DNA from: Candidatus Nyctobacter psychrophilus
Lineage (GTDB): Bacteria; Vulcanimicrobiota; Vulcanimicrobiia; Vulcanimicrobiales; Vulcanimicrobiaceae
NCBI GenBank assembly: GCA_014305025.1
Contig: JACRTY010000011.1
Coordinates: 62,001 to 126,000, forward strand
DNA: 64,000 nucleotides
Direction of reading: 5' to 3'
Both the position numbers and the translations under genes were made by a program. The notes below the pieces were generated by a model. That model was not told where the DNA came from. It made no database searches and saw only the letters and a list, made by a program, of their open reading frames with translations. Shown here piece by piece: positions 61,309 through 64,000 of this stretch (its first letter is position 1; every line of letters begins with the position of its first letter).

Positions 61309-63947
61309 TGGCCCTTCCCGTCCGTCCCCCGGAGGCCAACCTGGACCGCATCCCGCCGAACAATCTCGAAGCTGAGATGGCGGTGATCGGTTCGATTCTG
61401 GTCGACCGCGAGATGATGGCGGCGGTCAGCGAAATCGTCGGCACGGCCGACTTTTACGCGCACGTGCACGAAACGATCTTCGGCGCGCTCGCGCAGCTGT
61501 ACGAACGTGGTGAGCCACTCGATAAGATCACGCTGGCCGAAGAACTGCGGCGCCGTAACCTCCTCGACCGCGTCGGCGGGCTCGCGTACCTCACGTCGCT
61601 GATGGATACGGTTCCGACGGCGGCCTCCGCGGAGTATTACGCACACATCGTGCGCGAGAAAGCATCGCTGCGCGGACTGATTCACGCAGGCACGCAGATC
61701 ACGCAGATCGGCTTCGAGCGCGAGGAGGACGTCGAGAGCGCGCTCGATCAGAGCGAACAGATCGTCTATGAAGTCGGGCGTCGCCAAAAGCACGGCGAGT
61801 TTTCGCCGATCTACAAGTTGCTCAAAGGGACATTCGAGCAGATCGATCGCCTCTATCACGCACGCGGCGACCGCACCGGGCTTACGTCAGGTTTCCCCGA
61901 CATCGACCACTACACCGCCGGTTTTCAGCCCGGCAATTTCGTGATTCTCGCCGCGCGTCCGGCGATGGGCAAGACCTCGATGGCCCTTTCGATGGCGGCG
62001 GCAGCGGCGCGCGAGGAGCAAAAACCGATCGCGATCTTCTCGCTCGAAATGACCAACGAAGAACTGGTTACGCGCTTACTGTGCGCCGAAGCGCGCATCA
62101 ACGGCCAGAACCTGCGTCGCGGCAACGTGCGCGACGCCGAGTGGGAGAAGATCTCCAAGGGCATGAGCGCCCTCTCGGAACTGCCGATTTACATCGACGA
62201 TTCCGGAACGGTCACCGTGACCGAGATTCGCAGCCGCTGCCGTCGTTTGCAGTCCGGCGACGGCCTGGCCGCCGTCTTCATCGACTACCTGCAACTCGTC
62301 CGCCCGCAGGCCACCTTCAAATCGCAAAACCGCAACGACGAACTCTCCGAAATCTGCCGCGTCCTCAAAGCGACCGCCAAAGACTTGCAGATCCCGATTT
62401 TCGCGCTGGCGCAACTCAACCGCGGCGTCGAGTCCCGCAACGACAAACGCCCCTTGCTTTCAGACTTGCGCGATTGTCTTACCGGTGACGCTGTCGTCAC
62501 CGACGCCGACACCGGTGAACGCGTTCCGTTACGCGACATCGTGGAGCGTCGGCTTAGGTTTAATGTGTGGGCAGTTGACGAATGCTTGAAGCTCGTGAGC
62601 CGCCCAATCTCCGATTCATGGCATGTCGGGTCAAGACCGGTTTTTCGCGTCGTGACCCAAACCGGCCGCATGATCCGTTGCACGGGCGGCCATCGCTTTC
62701 TGACGGTCTCCGGCTGGTCACGACTTCGCGACTTGCATATCGGCGCCGCAATCGCCGTGCCTCGTTTGTACAACTCATCTCCAGCCTGTGATCCGAGCTT
62801 TTCAGCGGAAAGCGCCCTATTATTGGGATGGCTGATCGGAGACGGCCATCTTGGAGGCAGCGCGGCCCTCACTGTAGCGACTGAAGCCGAGGCTCAACTT
62901 GCCGCAAGCCTCGGCAGGAGCACTTTCGGCTTGCACGCTTTGGTAAAGTCTGAACGCAGTGGGACGCCGGCAAAGCGCGTGGTCTTCACGACCGGTACGA
63001 TGTGCGGCGCCGGCAAGAACCCGTTCACAACTTGGCTCCGGGGTCTCGGAATTTGGAAGATAACCGGCCGTGACAAGCGCGTTCCTCCTGCGATTTTCAG
63101 GCAACCCGACGATGTCGTCGCCGCGTTCTTGCGGGGGCTCTTTCACGCGGACGGAAGTCTAACTCGCAGTACAACATCAACCCGCGTTACGGTAAGGCTC
63201 TCGACAATTAGCGAAGAACTGGCGCGCGGCGTTCAGCACCTGTTGCTTCGTTTCGGTCTCAATACAATCTTGAAGTACGATGACCGCAATATAGGGGGAT
63301 TCCGCACGGATACGACTCGGATGTGGACCCTCGCATTTATGGAGCGCAGAGCAGTTACTGCATTCATGGATCAAATCGGATTTCTGGGTCTGAAACACGC
63401 CGTAGCTCTCGAAAAGATCGTGCCGATAAAAGCTAATGACGCTAGCCAGTTCGATCGCATCCCACTCCAAGTAAATCACCATGTGGCGTCGCTCCGCACC
63501 GGTCGGCGTTTATCTCACGCTGGTCTCGGTTGGCGTGATCAGGGCAAAGCGATGTCTCGGGAGACCTGCGGAAAACTCGCCGAGCGGCTAGATGATGATC
63601 TTCTCGATGCACTGGCGTTCTCAGACGTTGTCTGGGACCCAATTCTTGCTATCGAGGAAGAGGGCGTCCAGCCGGTCTATGACTTGACCGTCGCCGGCCT
63701 CCATAACTTTTGCGTCGACGATATCATCACGCACAATTCGGGGGCCATCGAACAGGAAGCCGACATGGTCGCGTTTTTGTATCGCGACGCGTACTACAAT
63801 CCGGAAAGCGCGCCTGAGCCGGACTTGACGGAATTCATCATTGCGAAGTCGCGCAATGGGCCGACGGGTACCGTGAAGTTGCGTTTTATCAAAGAGAATA
63901 CGCTGTTCGTTCCGTATGGCGATAGCGGTCACTTTTCGCCGCCGTGA
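61308..63947 (+). CDS. dnaB: Replicative DNA helicase DnaB, intein-containing precursor
   Basis: An 879-residue precursor. The N-terminal domain (PPNNLEAEMAVIGSILVDRE) and the RecA-like domain (GFQPGNFVILAARPAMGKTS; IAIFSLEMTNEELVTRLLCA; VFIDYLQLVRPQATFKS) are clear DnaB. The sequence is interrupted after LLSDLRD by a 421-residue intein (residues 390-810) and resumes with SGAIEQEADMVAFLYRD; splicing gives a 458-residue helicase, the usual size. DnaB unwinds the chromosome at the fork. ATG 61308 overlaps the lon-like TGA. Confidence 0.93.
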   Translation: MALPVRPPEANLDRIPPNNLEAEMAVIGSILVDREMMAAVSEIVGTADFYAHVHETIFGALAQLYERGEPLDKITLAEELRRRNLLDRVGGLAYLTSLMDTVPTAASAEYYAHIVREKASLRGLIHAGTQITQIGFEREEDVESALDQSEQIVYEVGRRQKHGEFSPIYKLLKGTFEQIDRLYHARGDRTGLTSGFPDIDHYTAGFQPGNFVILAARPAMGKTSMALSMAAAAAREEQKPIAIFSLEMTNEELVTRLLCAEARINGQNLRRGNVRDAEWEKISKGMSALSELPIYIDDSGTVTVTEIRSRCRRLQSGDGLAAVFIDYLQLVRPQATFKSQNRNDELSEICRVLKATAKDLQIPIFALAQLNRGVESRNDKRPLLSDLRDCLTGDAVVTDADTGERVPLRDIVERRLRFNVWAVDECLKLVSRPISDSWHVGSRPVFRVVTQTGRMIRCTGGHRFLTVSGWSRLRDLHIGAAIAVPRLYNSSPACDPSFSAESALLLGWLIGDGHLGGSAALTVATEAEAQLAASLGRSTFGLHALVKSERSGTPAKRVVFTTGTMCGAGKNPFTTWLRGLGIWKITGRDKRVPPAIFRQPDDVVAAFLRGLFHADGSLTRSTTSTRVTVRLSTISEELARGVQHLLLRFGLNTILKYDDRNIGGFRTDTTRMWTLAFMERRAVTAFMDQIGFLGLKHAVALEKIVPIKANDASQFDRIPLQVNHHVASLRTGRRLSHAGLGWRDQGKAMSRETCGKLAERLDDDLLDALAFSDVVWDPILAIEEEGVQPVYDLTVAGLHNFCVDDIITHNSGAIEQEADMVAFLYRDAYYNPESAPEPDLTEFIIAKSRNGPTGTVKLRFIKENTLFVPYGDSGHFSPP
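62475..63737 (+). mobile_element. DnaB intein with LAGLIDADG homing endonuclease domain
   Basis: A 421-residue intein. It starts with Cys1 (CLTGDAVVTDADTG), has the block-B His73 (CTGGHRFLTVSGW), and two dodecapeptide motifs, LLLGWLIGDG (Asp123) and LRGLFHADGS (Asp226). Block F/G is VYDLTVAGLHNFCVDDIITH ending His420-Asn421, followed by extein Ser. All splicing residues (Cys1, His73, penultimate His, Asn, Ser+1) are present, and both acidic endonuclease residues are kept, so it may be splicing- and homing-competent. The DNA looks less GC-rich than the flanking dnaB exteins, a sign of transfer. Confidence 0.92.
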
Positions 63948-64000
63948 GCGGGTACGTCGTCGAACAGGCTCATACCAAGTCGTACGCGGATCCGCTCGTC
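63944..64000 (+). CDS. 5' end of next gene, possibly adenylosuccinate lyase (partial)
   Basis: GTG 63944 overlaps the dnaB stop (GTGA) and the frame is open to the window end: VSGYVVEQAHTKSYADPLV. The S-Y-x-x-P-L-V/S opening resembles the N-terminus of some adenylosuccinate lyases (purB), where R-Y-A-S-x-E-M follows. With 19 residues this identity is a guess; that a coding gene starts here is more likely than its name. Confidence 0.4.
   Translation, partial: MSGYVVEQAHTKSYADPLV

Overview
The window is a GC-rich bacterial chromosome segment. It has an outer-membrane (didermal) signature: a carboxypeptidase-regulatory-type TonB-dependent receptor, a TonB-like protein, SecDF and a flagellar export apparatus. 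GTG and TTG starts are frequent, and most neighbouring genes overlap by 4 bp (ATGA/GTGA). This mix fits the uncultured/rarely cultured Eremiobacterota-Vulcanimicrobiota (WPS-2) group, but that assignment is inference from protein style only; no rRNA or tRNA gene is visible here.

Layout. 0-1.3 kb: end of an unknown gene, an SRPBCC protein and two small membrane proteins. 1.4-17.2 kb: a nitrogen/amine catabolism block. It holds an acyl-ACP-reductase-like dehydrogenase, a quinate-dehydrogenase-like protein, two APC permeases, a patatin, and an operon of TonB receptor, flavin amine oxidase and APC permease. Divergent from that operon is a putrescine-to-succinate-semialdehyde set: gabT, a patA that seems to start at ATT, and an aldehyde dehydrogenase. 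17.5-21.8 kb: housekeeping genes greA, lysS, a free-Met-sulfoxide-reductase-like gene, truA, rplM and rpsI, then a 94-bp tandem repeat that runs into the 3' end of a class III cyclase gene.

23.4-38.0 kb: a compact flagellar-type secretion locus in the order flgB-like, flgC, fliE, fliF, fliH, fliI, slt, aspartic protease, fliK-like, flgF/G, fliM, fliN, fliP, [metF], fliQ, fliR, flhB, flhA. It has no separate fliG. Instead FliF ends in a segment resembling the FliG middle domain. metF, flanked by a 147-bp palindrome and a hairpin, splits the operon between fliP and fliQ.

38.0-51.4 kb: a Fur-family regulator, secDF, a HIRAN/RecQ-like helicase, an alpha/beta hydrolase, a clostripain-like peptidase, a frameshifted beta-propeller pseudogene, secreted and TonB-like proteins, apt and rel(A/SpoT). 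51.4-53.1 kb: a small-ORF accessory patch with coiled-coil proteins and DUF2199. 53.1-64.0 kb: rpsF-ssb on the minus strand, a tiny acidic ORF and a peptide ORF sharing a bidirectional terminator, a secreted protein, a glutamine synthetase family gene and a 3-hydroxyacyl-CoA dehydrogenase. The window ends with the operon rpsR-rplI-lon-like-dnaB, where dnaB carries a 421-residue LAGLIDADG intein, and the first codons of what may be purB.

Most noteworthy: the flagellar-type locus with the FliF/FliG_M-like fusion and embedded protease, the metF cassette with its palindromes, the DnaB intein, the 94-bp repeat array, the ATT-start patA and the three-indel pseudogene.
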